Source: Rhabdophis nuchalis (taxonomy: Eukaryota > Chordata > Lepidosauria > Squamata > Natricidae). Taken from it: DNA of 64,000 nucleotides. A program made the translations under genes and the position numbers. The notes below the pieces were generated by a model. The model searched no databases. It was not told the origin of the DNA and saw nothing but the letters and a program-made list of their open reading frames with translations. The stretch covers positions 5,827,184-5,891,183 of the forward strand of contig CM077653.1 in assembly GCA_039707465.1 (NCBI GenBank), written 5' to 3'. Below are positions 44,300-55,325 of this stretch, one piece after another (positions within the stretch are counted from its first letter, which is position 1; the number at the start of each line of letters is the position of its first letter).

Positions 44300-45144
44300 T
44301 TATGAGCCATCATGGTAGAAAGAGAGTATATATATTCATGGAAGATTAGTCCATCAAATAACAACAACATACCCTAAAATGGAACTATAATAGGAGAGAG
44401 AGACCAATCAGATTTCTGCTTGTGAACATGCCAGGTGTATCCAATTGACTTCTGTAAGCACCAAAGCAAAGATGGACTCTGGACTACTTTGGCAGCATGC
44501 ATACCATGTCCACCAGCATAAGCCTTTCGCCACCAGTCAACTTCATCAACGTTCTTCATCATTCTTCCAATAAATAATAGAAAACAGCCAGGGATGAATT
44601 CATTCAGGAACTTACCTTCCCATAATATACCCCTTTTGTCATTTGGACAGCTGTAAAATGCTAATGTCTGGGGAAATACTGAAGTCTAACCTTGTGCTAA
44701 GGAATAATTGAGAGAGATAGAAGCAAATGGAGAACATTCTAATTCATAAGCAGAAGAAGACAAGTGAAGAATGGAAAATGGGTAGATATCCTATGTGTGT
44801 CTGGTGATCCTATAGATTTTCTGCCTCTCTAAAAGGATCTGATTCCTACACATCATTTTCCATTCTGTGGTCTTTCAAAATCTTGGGGGGTAACCTAACC
44901 TCTTCCCCAGGATGATCTAAAAGATGCCACCCAGTTGCGGGGAAGAATTGCATTAATCATAAGAATCCTACTCATGAATATTTAAAATTTTTAATGAAGG
45001 AGGGAAGGAAAGGTTAAGCCATGAAACTATAATCAAGGCACTCCCTGTTTTTATATGCATGATGAGTGCAACATATTAAAAAATTAGCACAACTTTGATG
45101 GGGCCACGGCCACTGTCTTGGCTTGTTTTGCCATATGCTGTGAA
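44300..45144. other. Single-copy sequence
   Basis: No element is recognised. Confidence 0.35.
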
Positions 45145-45550
45145 GAAGGAAGGCGGGAAGGAAGGAAGGAAGGAAGGAAGGAAGGAAGGAAGGAAGGAAG
45201 GAAAGAAAAAGAAGAAAAAAAGAAAGGGGATGGAAGGAAGGAAAGAAAAAAGAGAAAGGAAAAAAAGAGGAAGGGAAGGAAGGGAAGGGAAGGAAGGAAG
45301 AGGGAGTGAAGGAAAAAAGGGGAAGGAAGAAAGGAAAAGAAGGAAGGAAGGTAGGAGGGAAGGAAGAGGGAAGGAAGGAAAGGGGTAGGGGAGGAAGGAA
45401 GAGGGGAGGAAGGAAGGGGGAAGGAAGGAAGGCGGGGAAAGGAAGAAGAATGAAAGAACAAAAAAACAAAAGAATAAAAGAATGAAAACAAAAGAACAAA
45501 AGAATGCAGGGAGTGGAGGATAGAAGAAGAGGAGAAAGCAGGTGAAGGGA
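45145..45550. repeat. Degenerate GGAA/purine array
   Basis: Clean GGAA at 45160-45200, becoming degenerate AAGGAA/GGGAAG and then AGAAC/AAAGAAT motifs. 161-180-codon minus-strand frames (F, S, P, L) are artefacts. Confidence 0.95.
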
Positions 45551-45757
45551 GGAGAGGAGAAAACAAACACATTTGCTGTGACTACTTCTTCATATTTCTT
45601 CAATGTGATGACAATCAATGCAGGCCACTAATAAACGTGAGTATTTATGCAAAATGTACTATTGATCCATGCATATTTAAAACTGCGACTATTGATTCCA
45701 ACACTGATTCAGTCAGGACCATGGTGTATTCGCTTAAGCGTGCTCACACTCGTGTAC

Positions 45758-45905
45758 CAGAGATGGGTTGCAAATTTCTTTACTACCGGTTGGGGCGCAC
45801 TCCCGCAAGCATGCACAGAAGCGCCTGGGCAGGTGGGTGGAGCCTCCCACCACCACTACTACCAGTTCAGCCGATCCGGGACGAACCGGCAAGCACCCAC
45901 CTCTG
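45758..45905 (+). mobile_element. Short hAT MITE
   Basis: Starts CAGAGATGGGTTGCAAATTT and ends GCAAGCACCCACCTCTG. The flanks TCGTGTAC / CCATATAC match at 5 of 8 sites, with every mismatch a transition. 148 bp. Confidence 0.7.
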
Positions 45906-45972
45906 CCATATACACAACGATTGTGAACCGAAATGGAACTTTCCACAGTTCTCCCCAGGGAATCCCTTAATG

Positions 45973-46088
45973 CAGGGGTCTCCAACCTTTGCAACTTTAA
46001 GTCTGAAGGACTTCAGCTTCCAGAATTCTCCAGAATTCTGGGAGCTGAAGTCCTTCAGACTTAAAGTTGCAAAGGTTGGAGACCCCTG
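45973..46088. mobile_element. Palindromic hAT MITE, compact form
   Basis: Starts CAGGGGTCTCCAACCTTTGC; arms of about 55 bp are near-exact inverses joined at AATTCTCCAGAATT. TSD CCTTAATG / CATTAATG, 7 of 8. Confidence 0.93.
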
Positions 46089-46099
46089 CATTAATGTAT

Positions 46100-46730
46100 G
46101 CAAATCTGACTTCCTAACACCTCCACCGAATTCACTGCAAAATGCTTACACTGTACAGGAGGAAAGAGAAAAAATAAGGTTATGAAAAGAATAAACCAAT
46201 GGGTGATAGCCCAAGAATGGATCTTTTTTTTTTTAAAGAAATGGACAATAGTGGAAAACAAAAAGCTACAATACCAAGATCATTAATAAGAAAAGATAAA
46301 TAGTGTTTATACGGTTGGAAATAAAAAAATCTTTAGACATATTATGCTAATTAATATAAACTAAATGTGATTTAAAAGAGTAATTAACAGGAAAAGAGAG
46401 AGTAAAGATCCATATAATGTCTATTAGTATCGATAGAACATTAATTCAGTCCTTACGTTTATCATTATATCTCTACTCCATATCAAAATAAATTGGTTTT
46501 TTTCCTCATATTTAAAACAGAAAGACAGGATTTCTTTTTCTGTCACTCTCCAGTACTTTGTTAGATAAAGCATTGTTATGAATGAATGAAAGAATGAATA
46601 TTAAAAGGTTAGGGTTATTTTCTAAGGCACAAAAACCTCACCTTTTTCTAAGTTACATATAATCTTATGTGCCTTCTGGCGGAGCAACAAATTAAAGTCT
46701 ATTATTTCTTGTTTTCTGCTATTTATGTAA
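46100..46730. other. AT-rich single-copy sequence
   Basis: No element or gene is recognised; strongly AT-rich. Confidence 0.35.
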
Positions 46731-46739
46731 ATTATGGAC

Positions 46740-47256
46740 CAGAGGTGGGATTCACTTACCTTCCCTAAAAGGTAAAATTCCCCCCACACATACATGTTAC
46801 TCGTTCCCAACTTTAGGGGGCGGTGCTCATCTCCGTTTCAAAGCCGAAGAGCCAGCGCTGTCCGAAGACGTCTCTGTGGTCATGTGGTCGGCATGACTCA
46901 ACCCTGAAGGTGCACGGAACGCTGTTACCTTCCCACCAAAGGTGGTTTCTATTTTTCTACTTGCATTTTTACATGCTTTCGAACTGCTAGGTTGACAGAA
47001 GCTGGGACAAGTAACGGGAGCTCACTCCGTTATGCAGTGCTAGGGATTCGAACTGCTGAACTGTTGTCCTTTTTGATCGACAATCTCAGTGTCTTAGCCA
47101 CTGAGCCACTGCGTCCCCTACCTTCCCTACTGGTTTGCAAATGTGAGTTCATGCGCAGAAGATTGCACATTACATCGGGGCAGGTGGGCAGAGCCTCCTG
47201 CAGCTGTTGCTAATGGTTTGCCCGAACCAAAGAGAACCGGCTGACTACCACCTCTG
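46740..47256 (+). mobile_element. hAT element split by a Sauria SINE
   Basis: Ends CAGAGGTGGGATTCACTTAC and CGGCTGACTACCACCTCTG. TSD TTATGGAC (46732-46739) / TTATAGAC (47257-47264), 7 of 8. Without the SINE it is about 155 bp. Confidence 0.9.
46768..47118 (-). mobile_element. Sauria SINE with 11-bp TSD
   Basis: Full-length minus-strand Sauria SINE: tail GGTAAAATTCC on the left, body ACCTTCCCACCAAAGGTGG, tRNA head ending TAGCCACTGAGCCACTGCG. TSD TACCTTCCCTA is perfect (46757-46767 and 47119-47129). Confidence 0.95.
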
Positions 47257-47385
47257 TTATAGACCCTCTCTCTTCACTGGTACTTTAAAGATAACCAGAG
47301 GGGTCTAGGACAACTCACCAAGGCCAACTTGTTATAGCCAACTTGACCCAGGACATCTCCCCATGGGATAAGAGTTACACTAATC

Positions 47386-48270
47386 AGTTTAGTTTACTTT
47401 ACTTTATTGTTCATTGCACCTCATGCAACGAACTTAAATGCCATCTTCCGTGTACATTATAACTATAAAAATAACACAAGAACACACAGCCTTCACATTC
47501 TATACAATTGTATTGAAAACTTCCTGATATTGCATTAATATTGCACTATAGAGTGGAATTCAATATAGTTACTGCCCTGGGGTAGAACTCTTTTTCTGCC
47601 TATTTGTCCTGTACCGTCTGCCAGAGGGTAATAGTTAAAAAAAAGGGTGCCCAGGATGAGATGGAATGAGAATGTCTTGAACTTTCTTAAGGCAGTGGGA
47701 TCTATAGAGCTCTTCCAAAGAGGGGAGAGGGCAACCCATGACCCTCTGGGCAATGACGTTGATTCTCTGGAGCGATGTCCCATCTGCCACTGTGCAGCTG
47801 GCAAACCAGACACAGGTGCAGTAAGTTTAAATATTCTTGTTTGCAACAAGTTTTATTCATTTTGTCATTTTACAAATATTTCCCTCCCTCCCCCCACCCC
47901 CTCCCTGACTTCCCAGAGCAAAATACAGGATGTAACATCTAACAATCATTTGCTAACATTATCTAACTATCTGTAATTCCCAATTCCTCTCTTAACCCTT
48001 TAACTCTCCTTTTTTCGATTACATATAAATACATTCCACTTCCATTCATTCATAAGCTATTTTAAACTTGTTAGTCTTATATTTGTTTTGAATATATTCA
48101 ATCCATCTTTCCCATTCCAGTAAATATCTTTCTTGAAAATAATCTTTCAAGTATGCTGAGGTTTTTGCCATTTCCGCTAGGTTTAAATATTCAAGTTTAA
48201 ATATTCTTGATGGTTCAGCAGTAGTAAAATCAAAGAAATGGTGCAGTAGAGTCATGTTTTTAAAAAGGGT
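47386..48270 (-). mobile_element. LINE (L2-like) 3' end split by an L1-like insertion
   Basis: On the minus strand the frame reads VWFASCTVADGTSL, QRVMGCPLPSLEELYR and KKVQDILIPSHPGHPFF with frameshifts, then a UTR ending CAATGAACAATAAAGTAAAG. The coding text continues upstream beyond the insertion (48210-48270). The exact LINE clade is uncertain. Confidence 0.7.
47840..48192 (-). mobile_element. L1-like insertion with 17-bp TSD
   Basis: Perfect 17-bp TSD AAGTTTAAATATTCTTG at 47823-47839 and 48193-48209. On the minus strand the frame reads LAEMAKTSAYLKDYFQER and LLEWERWIEYIQNKYKT, typical of an L1 ORF2 C-terminus, then a short UTR. 5'-truncated. Confidence 0.8.
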
Positions 48271-48415
48271 GCAAAAGAAGGGACAAAATAAAACAAGAAT
48301 GATGGAAAAATAAAATGTTTTTTTCTGTTATTTGAAATAATTAAATTGAGTGGTTGAATTGTCCGGACAATTGTCCCGTGGTGAGTTGGCCACGGCGAAT
48401 CGCCCCATTTACATA

Positions 48416-49080
48416 AGAACATAAGAACAGCCTTGCTGGAAGAGGCCACAGCCCATCCAGTCCAGCATTCTCTCTCACACAGTGGCTCCCCATTTGCTTC
48501 AGGGTCTTCCCAAGCAGATGCCTTCACCTGCTTATGATTCCCTGCAAATGGCATTGAGAGACATCCTGCCTATCTCTCCATCCCGGAGGGTGTCCTTAGG
48601 CATCCATCATGATAGCCATTGATACCCTTGTTCTCCATGAACTCGTCTAATCCTTTCTTAAAGGTGTCGAGGTTGACAGCTGTCACCACTTCCTCTGGCA
48701 GGGAGTTCCATAGACCAGTGATCCTCTGGGTGAAAAAGTCCTTCCTCTTATTTGTTTGAGGTCTAGCTTCCAAAAGTTTCATGGAGTGCCCCCTAGTTCT
48801 AGTGTTGTGCAATAGGGAAAACAGTTTTTCCTTTTCTACATTGTCCACGATTTTATAGACTTCAATCAGGTCACCTCTCAGGCGCCGTCGTTCTAGAGTG
48901 AAGAGGCCCAGCCGTTGCAGCCTCAGATGGTAAGGAAGGTGTTCCAGCCCCCTAATCCTTCTGGTTGCCCTCCTCTGCACCTTTTCCATTTCCATCATAT
49001 CCTTCTAAAGGTATGGTGACCAGAACTATACACAATACTCCAGATGGGGCCTCACCATAGATTTATTAAGAGGCAAGAGA
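48416..49080 (-). mobile_element. CR1 LINE 3' end, second subfamily
   Basis: On the minus strand: MEKVQRRATRRIRGLEHLPY, RRRLRGDLIEVYKIVD, TQRITGLWNSLPEEVVTAVN, LDTFKKGLDEFMENKG. The frame stays open for 142 codons, so this copy is comparatively fresh. It ends in ATAAGAACATAAGAACAGCC (reversed). A shorter copy is at 51526-51813. Confidence 0.95.
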
Positions 49081-49156
49081 GCATATAAAATGCCGTCCTA
49101 CACATTTTGTATTTTGTCTGAACACTGTACCGAATCTTCTTCCCATCCCACACAAT

Positions 49157-49300
49157 ATAACCATGTTATTTATTTATTTATTTGTTCCCATGCTCCCCCA
49201 GGGCTCATGATAGTGCAAGGTTAAAATAAAAATCTATTACAACAAATCAATAAGCCAACCTAATAAATCAAAAAAACTAATAAAATCACACTTCAGCAAA
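49157..49300 (-). mobile_element. LINE or SINE 3' tail
   Basis: TTTA run followed by CCCCCAGGGCTCATGATAG and A-rich sequence, the reversed form of a retroelement tail. Confidence 0.5.
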
Positions 49301-49536
49301 GAGGAGCAGGATTTAGAAAAAAAATCAAGTGGAAGGGCATTTCCCCCTATTCCATTGATTATCCTGAAGTCCTACTGAGACCTTTTGTGGGGAAGGAAAG
49401 AAATCAGAACGTACTTATTAACGCATGCAACTTTACATCCATCATGACTGCGTGGGTTTAATATCCGTGGGAAACAGAAATTAAATGTTTTCCTGAAAAT
49501 ATGTTCTTTGGAAGGCGCTTTCTTACACTGCAATCC

Positions 49537-49757
49537 ATGGTGGCGCAGTGGTTAGAAAGCAGGGTTGCAGGCAAATTCTGCTGCCTGACAGCAGTTCGAT
49601 TCTCACCGGCTCAAGGTTGACTCAGCCTTCCATCCTTCCGAGGTTGGTAAAATGAGGACCCAGATTGTTGGGGGGCAAGAGGCTGACTCTGAAAACTGCT
49701 TAGAGGGGTCTGCAAAATATATCCCTCTGTGAAGCGGTATATAAGTCCTATTGCAAA
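49537..49757 (+). mobile_element. tRNA-derived SINE, intact
   Basis: Head GGTGGCGCAGTGGTTAGAA, B-box-like AGCAGTTCGATTCTCACC, body GACTCAGCCTTCCATCC and GACCCAGATTGTTGGGGGG, tail AGCGGTATATAAGTCCTATT. Confidence 0.92.
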
Positions 49758-49925
49758 GGTTAGGCAGATAATGTGGCCTCAAGGGCTCTCTAAAAGGATG
49801 CAAATGACCAGCTGCCTGCAAGGAGTATAAATCCTTCTATTCCCCACCATCCAGTCAGACCTGAAGAAGCTTCTTGAATGAGAAGCAAAACGCCTTCAAA
49901 GAAAAACGAGAAAGTGCAGTTGCCT
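49758..49925 (+). mobile_element. Dispersed repeat, family unresolved, copy 3
   Basis: AAAAGGATGCAAATGACCAG, CCCCACCATCCAGTCAGACC, CTGAAGAAGCTTCTTGAATG and GAGAAAGTGCAGTTGCC match 40835-41210 in reverse. Confidence 0.55.
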
Positions 49926-50181
49926 TCTTCACCTAGAACCACCAAGAATTACTGTCATGTGAATTCAGTGTTTAGGGCTACATGTGGTTTGTTTCCTGTG
50001 ATAATCCTCAATAGTTTGCATCACTGAAAACACAAGCTACAACAGTTGAGTTACCCTAAGCAAAAGCCAACAAACCACATTATGATATTTCGCTATACCA
50101 ACCCATCCAATGAAACTTTGAAGCAACTTTTTTATTTTCATGCATGGTATATTTCTAGTATTTTCATATACTATGAAAAAA
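49926..50181. other. Unassigned sequence
   Basis: No element is recognised. Confidence 0.3.
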
Positions 50182-50590
50182 GTTGGACCATAAGGAAGAC
50201 TGAGCACCAAAGAATGGAGGCCTTTGAACTCTGGTGCTGGAGAAGACTCCCGCGAGGCCCTTGGACCGCAAGGCGATCAAACCAATCAGTCCTAGAGGAG
50301 ATCAACCATTGCTGCTCTTTAGAAGGCATATCCTGAAGATGAAACTCAAAGACTTTGGCCACCTGATGAGAAGGAAGGACTCACTAGAGAAGAGCCTTAT
50401 GCTGGGAAAGATGGAGGGCAAGAGAAGAAGGGGACGGCAGAGAATGAGGTGGCTGGATGGAGTCACTGAAGCAGTCGGCATGAGCTTAAGTGGACTCCAG
50501 AGGATGGTAGAGGACAGGAAGGCCTGGAGGAACGTTGTCCACGGGGTTGCAATGGGTCAGACACGACTTTGCAATTAACAACAATAACAG
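50182..50590 (+). mobile_element. RTE-BovB LINE 3' end, copy 2
   Basis: SWTIRKTEHQRMEAFELWCW, KLKDFGHLMRRKDSLEKSLM, LGKMEGKRRRGRQRMRWLDG and VHGVAMGQTRLCN, then ACAACAATAACAGCAACAAT. A frame shift near 50330 separates two frames. Less decayed than 4281-4715. Confidence 0.95.
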
Positions 50591-51525
50591 CAACAATATG
50601 AACAAAGTAAATAAACAACTTGGAACATTGTCCCTTCTATATTCCATAAACCTCTAAGATTTTGGCCAACATAGCTAAAGGGAATAAATTAAAATAAATC
50701 TATCTTATCTCTAGACACCTTTGGAACTACAAGTTGGAAACAAGCTGAGGCAATCATTTGTAGGTCTCCTTGAGGTCGCGGATCAAATGTTTTTTCTTGT
50801 CCCATTGACAGGCAACATGGGAGAAGAGCATGAGCCAAGAAAGGGAATGAGTAGATCTTTTGAAAACTGAGCACCACTCAGAACAAATTACAGCAGCGTT
50901 CCTCCTGAAGAAATAACTTGATGGGTACTTCAGCCCGAGATGAACTCACTCCCATGGGCAGCCAAGATGATGGGCACACATTTTGTTCAAATGAGACTGC
51001 AACCAAAGGACTTTTTTGGGAAAGGGGTTCTTTGTGTCTAGCATTTCAGTAGTCTTTCAAACACTTCGGTACTTTACGCTAGTTGGGTAAAACTTTCCAA
51101 GACAGGGGAAACAGAAGCAAAATGACAAAGAAACTCAATTTAACCAAGCCAAATCAGACCTACTGTCAACACTGAAGTGAGCCTGGATGAAGCCAGCTTG
51201 GAGACGTCAGTGTTGCCACACTGGTGAAGAGGAGGCAGGGAGGGGGGAATAGAGATAGCCAAGGTTTTGTAGCCAAAACAAAATAGTTCCTGTGGGAACC
51301 AAGGACATTCCTATAGGTAGCTGGAGAGAGGAGGAGAGAAGTAACCAAGCAACTGGACAGCGCCTAGATTGGACAATGTGTTTGGGGGAAGGGGAAACTT
51401 TACTCTTTAATTAGGTGAAAACTGCGGGAACTCTCAGAGTTGGTTTTTACCCATCTGTGCCAAGATGATATCTCCAAATAAAACTGTTCTTTAAGGAATC
51501 TACCTGCCTGGAAGTTCTGTTACAT
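50591..51525. other. Single-copy sequence
   Basis: About 930 bp with no recognised element. No gene called. Confidence 0.35.
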
Positions 51526-51813
51526 AAGAACATAAGAACATAAGAACAGCCTTGCTGGAACAGGCCACAGCCCATCCAGTCCAGCATTCTGTCTCACACA
51601 GTGGCTCCCCATTTGCTTCAGGGTCTTCCCAAGCAGATGTCTTCACCTGCTTATGATTCCCTGCAAATGGCATTGAGAGATCTCCTGCCTATCTCTCCAA
51701 CCCGGAGGGTGTCCTTAGGCATCCATCATGATAGCCATTGATTCCCTTGTTCTCCATGAACTCCTCTCATCCTTTCTTAAAGTTGTCGAGGCTGACAGCT
51801 GTCACCACTTCTT
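51526..51813 (-). mobile_element. CR1 LINE 3' end, second subfamily
   Basis: Matches the left half of 48416-49080 closely, with ACATAAGAAC present three times at the very end. It stops at 51813 (CACTTCTTCT). Confidence 0.93.
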
Positions 51814-52278
51814 CTGTTTGTGATGAGTGTGTTATTTGGAACCCTGCCACCTGCTTTGTTACTTAGCAAACAGTTGGGGTTTCCACAGAAGAACATCTAC
51901 ATCCAAGAAATCAGTAGAAGTCCAGCTGGTGACTCTTCCAGTCATTTCGGGGGGAAGGTCGTCCCTCTGGAACGACCTTCCCCCCGAAATTAGAACAACT
52001 ACGGACCTCCGCTCCTTCCGTCAAAAACTGAAAACACACTTTTTCTGCTTGGCCGGCCTAGGTTAGTCTTCCATTTATTAATTGGGTTTTTAAGGGGTTT
52101 AGCTTTTTAGTATTGTGGGTTTTTAGCGCAGGGATAAATTGTTTAATTTTCTATTTTATCTATTTATATGTATTTTTATGTCTGTATTTTTTAATTCCCC
52201 TGTGCACCGCTCCGAGTCCCTTTGGGGAGAGGAAGCGGTCTATAAATTAAATATTATTATTATTATTATTGTTATTAT
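51814..52278 (+). mobile_element. L2-like LINE 3' end with ATT tail
   Basis: Short coding end SSLWNDLPPEIRTTTDLRSF then RQKLKTHFF, a T-rich UTR, the stem CCGCTCCGAGTCCC / GGGGAGAGGAAGCGG, and ATTATT units (52254-52278). A second copy is at 52672-53060. Confidence 0.78.
51944..51990. repeat. 19-bp perfect hairpin at a LINE junction
   Basis: ATTTCGGGGGGAAGGTCGT (51944-51962) and its exact inverse (51972-51990) around a 9-base loop. The right arm is normal LINE coding sequence; the left arm is a reversed copy of it at the 5' truncation point. Confidence 0.9.
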
Positions 52279-52282
52279 TATA

Positions 52283-52512
52283 CTGATGATGGTTCTCTCT
52301 CAGTCATCCAGTCTCAAAGGTGGCTGGAGGTTGAGTCATGGCAACTGGACTTATTTTCCTGCGAATTTGAGATGTTTTGCTGCTCATCCAAGAATGGAAG
52401 AAACCCCTGAGGTTGGTGTAGGAGGAGTCGGTACATTCCAATGACTCTCTGCCTAACTAACTTTCCTCTGAATGATGAGGTTGCTTGGATGACCAGCAAA
52501 ACATCTCAAACG
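52283..52512. mobile_element. Dispersed repeat, family unresolved, inverted copy
   Basis: CAGTCATCCAGTCTCAAAGG at the left; arms TTGAGATGTTTTGCTGCTCA and CCAGCAAAACATCTCAA are inverses about 95 bp apart. Confidence 0.5.
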
Positions 52513-52671
52513 AACAATTAGTGCCACTTTACAAAACTCTAGTAAGATCACACCTGGAATACTGCAACCAATTTTGGTCACCATACTACTTAAAAGATGT
52601 TGAGACTTTGGAAAAAAGTTCAGAGAAGAGCAACTAAGATAATCAAAGGCTTGGAGACTAAAACTATCTGC

Positions 52672-53056
52672 AAGACCGCCTCCTACCAAATACCTCCCTC
52701 CGACCAGTCCGCTCCCACAGAGAGGGCCTCCTTAAGGTGCCGTGGGCCAGTCAATGCCGGCTGGCGACCCCTAGGGGGAGAGCCTTCTCTGTGGCAGCTC
52801 CTGCCCTCTGGAATGACCTACCCCCTGACCTACAGACAACCACGGACCTGCGCCTTTTTCACCGAACCCTGAAAACCCATCTATTTCGTGCAGCCGGCCT
52901 GGCATAGTTTTTAATTTGTTTTATTAGGGGTTTTATAAGGTATTTTAGAGCAGGCCCATTGTTTAATTTAGTTTTAGAATTTTTAGTACATTTATTGAAT
53001 TGTTGGATGTTTTTATTGTGGTTTTTATTATTGCCTGTTCACCGCCCTGAGTCCCG
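52672..53056 (+). mobile_element. L2-like LINE 3' end nested in CR1
   Basis: Coding end with RAFSVAAPALWNDLPPDLQT and TTDLRLFHRTLKTHLF in one frame, stop after GLA, then a T-rich UTR ending TTCACCGCCCTGAGTCCCGC. Its tail has become the GAA array. Confidence 0.85.
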
Positions 53057-53318
53057 CAAGAAGAAGAAGAAGAAGAAGAAGAAGAAGAAGAAGAAGAAGA
53101 AGAAGAAGAAGAAGAAGAAGAAGAAGAAGAAGAAGAAGAAGAAGAAGAAGAAGAAGAAGAAGAAGAAGAAGAAAAAGAAGAAGAAGAAGAAGAAGAAGAA
53201 GAAGAACAAGAACAAGAACAAGAAGAAGAAGAAGAAGAAGAAGAAGAACAAGAACAAGAACAAGAACAAGAAGAAGAACAAGAACAAGAACAAGAAGAAG
53301 AACAAGAACAAGAACAAG
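53057..53318. repeat. GAA / GAACAA triplet array, about 260 bp
   Basis: About 43 GAA units with a single A interruption block, then alternating GAACAA segments. Polypurine on the plus strand in the first 150 bp. A 147-codon K/N frame and its complements are artefacts. Confidence 0.97.
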
Positions 53319-53597
53319 TCAAATTATTCTCCAAAGTACCAGAAGGCAGGACAAGAAACAATGGTTGGAAACTATTCAAGGAGGGAAGCAACCTGGAATT
53401 AACAAGAAATGTACTAACGGTGAGGACAATTAACCAGTAACACAGCTTGCCTTCAGAAATCATGGGTGCTCCATAGCTGGAGAGTTTAAGAAGATATTGG
53501 ACAGTCACTTGTCTGAAATGGTATAGGTTCCCCTGTTTGAGCAGGGGGTGGACTAGAAGACCTCCAAGGTCCCTTCCAGCTCTATTCTATTCTATTT

Positions 53598-54022
53598 CTA
53601 ACAAGGAACTAAGTCCAGTTGTCATGACTCAACCTTCAGAATGATGTGGCCATTGCACGGTTGAAATCAATTGGTTCTCCTCTCCAAATTCTCCACATTT
53701 GATGCTCAACAATCACTAAATATTTACTCGGTATTGAAAGCGTTGCCCCATTTTTGCCAACTGAGTTTCACATCCAGGAACCGTGGGAAGGCCAAATGAT
53801 CAAATACTAAACCCGGAAAGGAACTTGTGGATAGCTGATCATTAATTTGGCAGAGGTTTCATAGCTGACATTTGAATCTGCTGAGAACTGCAAAGGATGG
53901 TAAAATGATTTGCACAATTGTCAGAGGAGGAAAAAATCCTTCCCAGATCTCTGTTCTTAACAGCATTTCCTTTTGTTATTACAGGTACAAAACAGCTCTT
54001 CCAAAAGTTAACTATAATGAAG
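53598..54022. other. Single-copy sequence
   Basis: No element is recognised. Confidence 0.35.
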
Positions 54023-54135
54023 TAATATTAAGAAGAGATTGAATAGCCACTTGTCTGAAGTGGTGTAGGATTTCCTGCCTAAGCACGGGGTTGGACTAGG
54101 AGACCTCCAAGGTCCCTTCCAACTCTGTTATTCTA
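54023..54135 (+). mobile_element. CR1 LINE extreme 3' end
   Basis: AATATTAAGAAGAGATTGAA to CCAAGGTCCCTTCCAACTCT; the element is truncated to about 113 bp and feeds the pentamer array. Confidence 0.93.
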
Positions 54136-54680
54136 CGCTATTGCATTCCATTATTCCTTTTCATATTCTATTCTATTCTACTCTACTCTACTCTACTCTA
54201 TATTCTCTTCTCTTCTATTCTCTTCTCTCTTCCATTCCACTCCACTCTACTCCATTCTTCCATTCCACTCCACTCCACTCCACGCTATGCTACTCTACTC
54301 TACTCTATATTCTCTTCTATTTTATCTTCTCTTCTCTTCTCTCTTCCATTCCACTCCACTCCATTCTTCCATTCCACTCCACTCCACTCCACTCCACGCT
54401 ATGCTACTCTACTCTACTCTACTCTACTCTACTCTACTCCTCTCCACTCCACTCCACTCCACTCTCCACTCCACTCCACTCTATATTCTCTTCTATATTT
54501 TCTTCTCTTCCATTCCATTATTCCTTTTCATTCTATTCTATTCTATTCTATTCTGTTCTATTCTATTCTATTCTATTCTATTCTATTCTATATTCTCTTC
54601 TATTTTCTATTCTATCTTCTATTCCTATTCTATTCTATTCCATTCCATTATTCCTTTTCAGTCTAGTCTAGTCTATTAAC
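54136..54680. repeat. Pentamer array (TTCTA, CTCTA, CCACT, TTCCA)
   Basis: About 545 bp. A higher-order block with CACGCTATGCTACTCTACTC occurs at about 54281 and 54397. Begins at a CR1 3' end. Frames of 130 and 176 codons are artefacts. Confidence 0.97.
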
Positions 54681-55325
54681 AATACAATATAAACTACAGC
54701 AATAAAGTAGAAATAACAATATGCCCACCAGTAGATGAGTGGATGTACTGTATCTTTTTATCCATTAAAGACTCAAAAAAAAAACCACATCTTTACCTGA
54801 TGCCAAAAACATACAAGTATTTATTATAAAAGTTAGCAAAGAAAAAAAGAAAAAAAGATCACTGAACATTTTTCCTTGCAGGTTTTCTTCCCACAAAACT
54901 TTTCTCAAGCCTCCTTCCTTTAACTAGGAAAAGTGTTTGATTTTAAAAGTTAGCCAATCATCAAAAAGAGCCAGAAACTTGTGTTTCTTGTAAAACTACG
55001 TGACACTGTGTGGGGAGAGAGTTGTGTTGCTCCTGTACAATAGAAGGAATAGACTTCTGTTTAGACATCTAGCTTACATGCTAAATAATTCAGTGGGAAC
55101 AGGAATCATTGATCAATCTCTCTTTGGGTACATATCAAGGGGGGGAACCTGAGGTTGTAATACCACAGCTATGTATTTGAAAATAAAGGCTATTGACTCA
55201 ATGGACATTTTTTTAAAGAGATGTGATATATACAATATTTTGGTTTTAACTCCCACTTCTCTGCAACTGACTGTTGATTCCGTTCAGCAGACTGCTAATT
55301 TTTTTTTAATGAAGGCATAACTCAA
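54681..55325. other. Single-copy AT-rich sequence
   Basis: No element is recognised; A-runs at 54775-54783 and 54840-54855. Confidence 0.35.

Larger units (their letters stand above)
52516..53597 (+). mobile_element. CR1 LINE split by another LINE and a GAA array
   Basis: The left part to about 52670 (CTGGAATACTGCAACCAATT, GGCTTGGAGACTAAAAC) and right part from 53319 (AAATTATTCTCCAAAGTACC to GGACTAGAAGACCTCCAAGG) are adjacent parts of one CR1, apart from a stretch lost between them. The intervening 650 bp is an L2-like 3' end plus a GAA array. Confidence 0.88.

Noticed and set aside
48570..48998. A 142-codon frame with clear protein character
   Set aside because: It is the CR1 ORF2 C-terminus, so transposon-derived and not a host gene.
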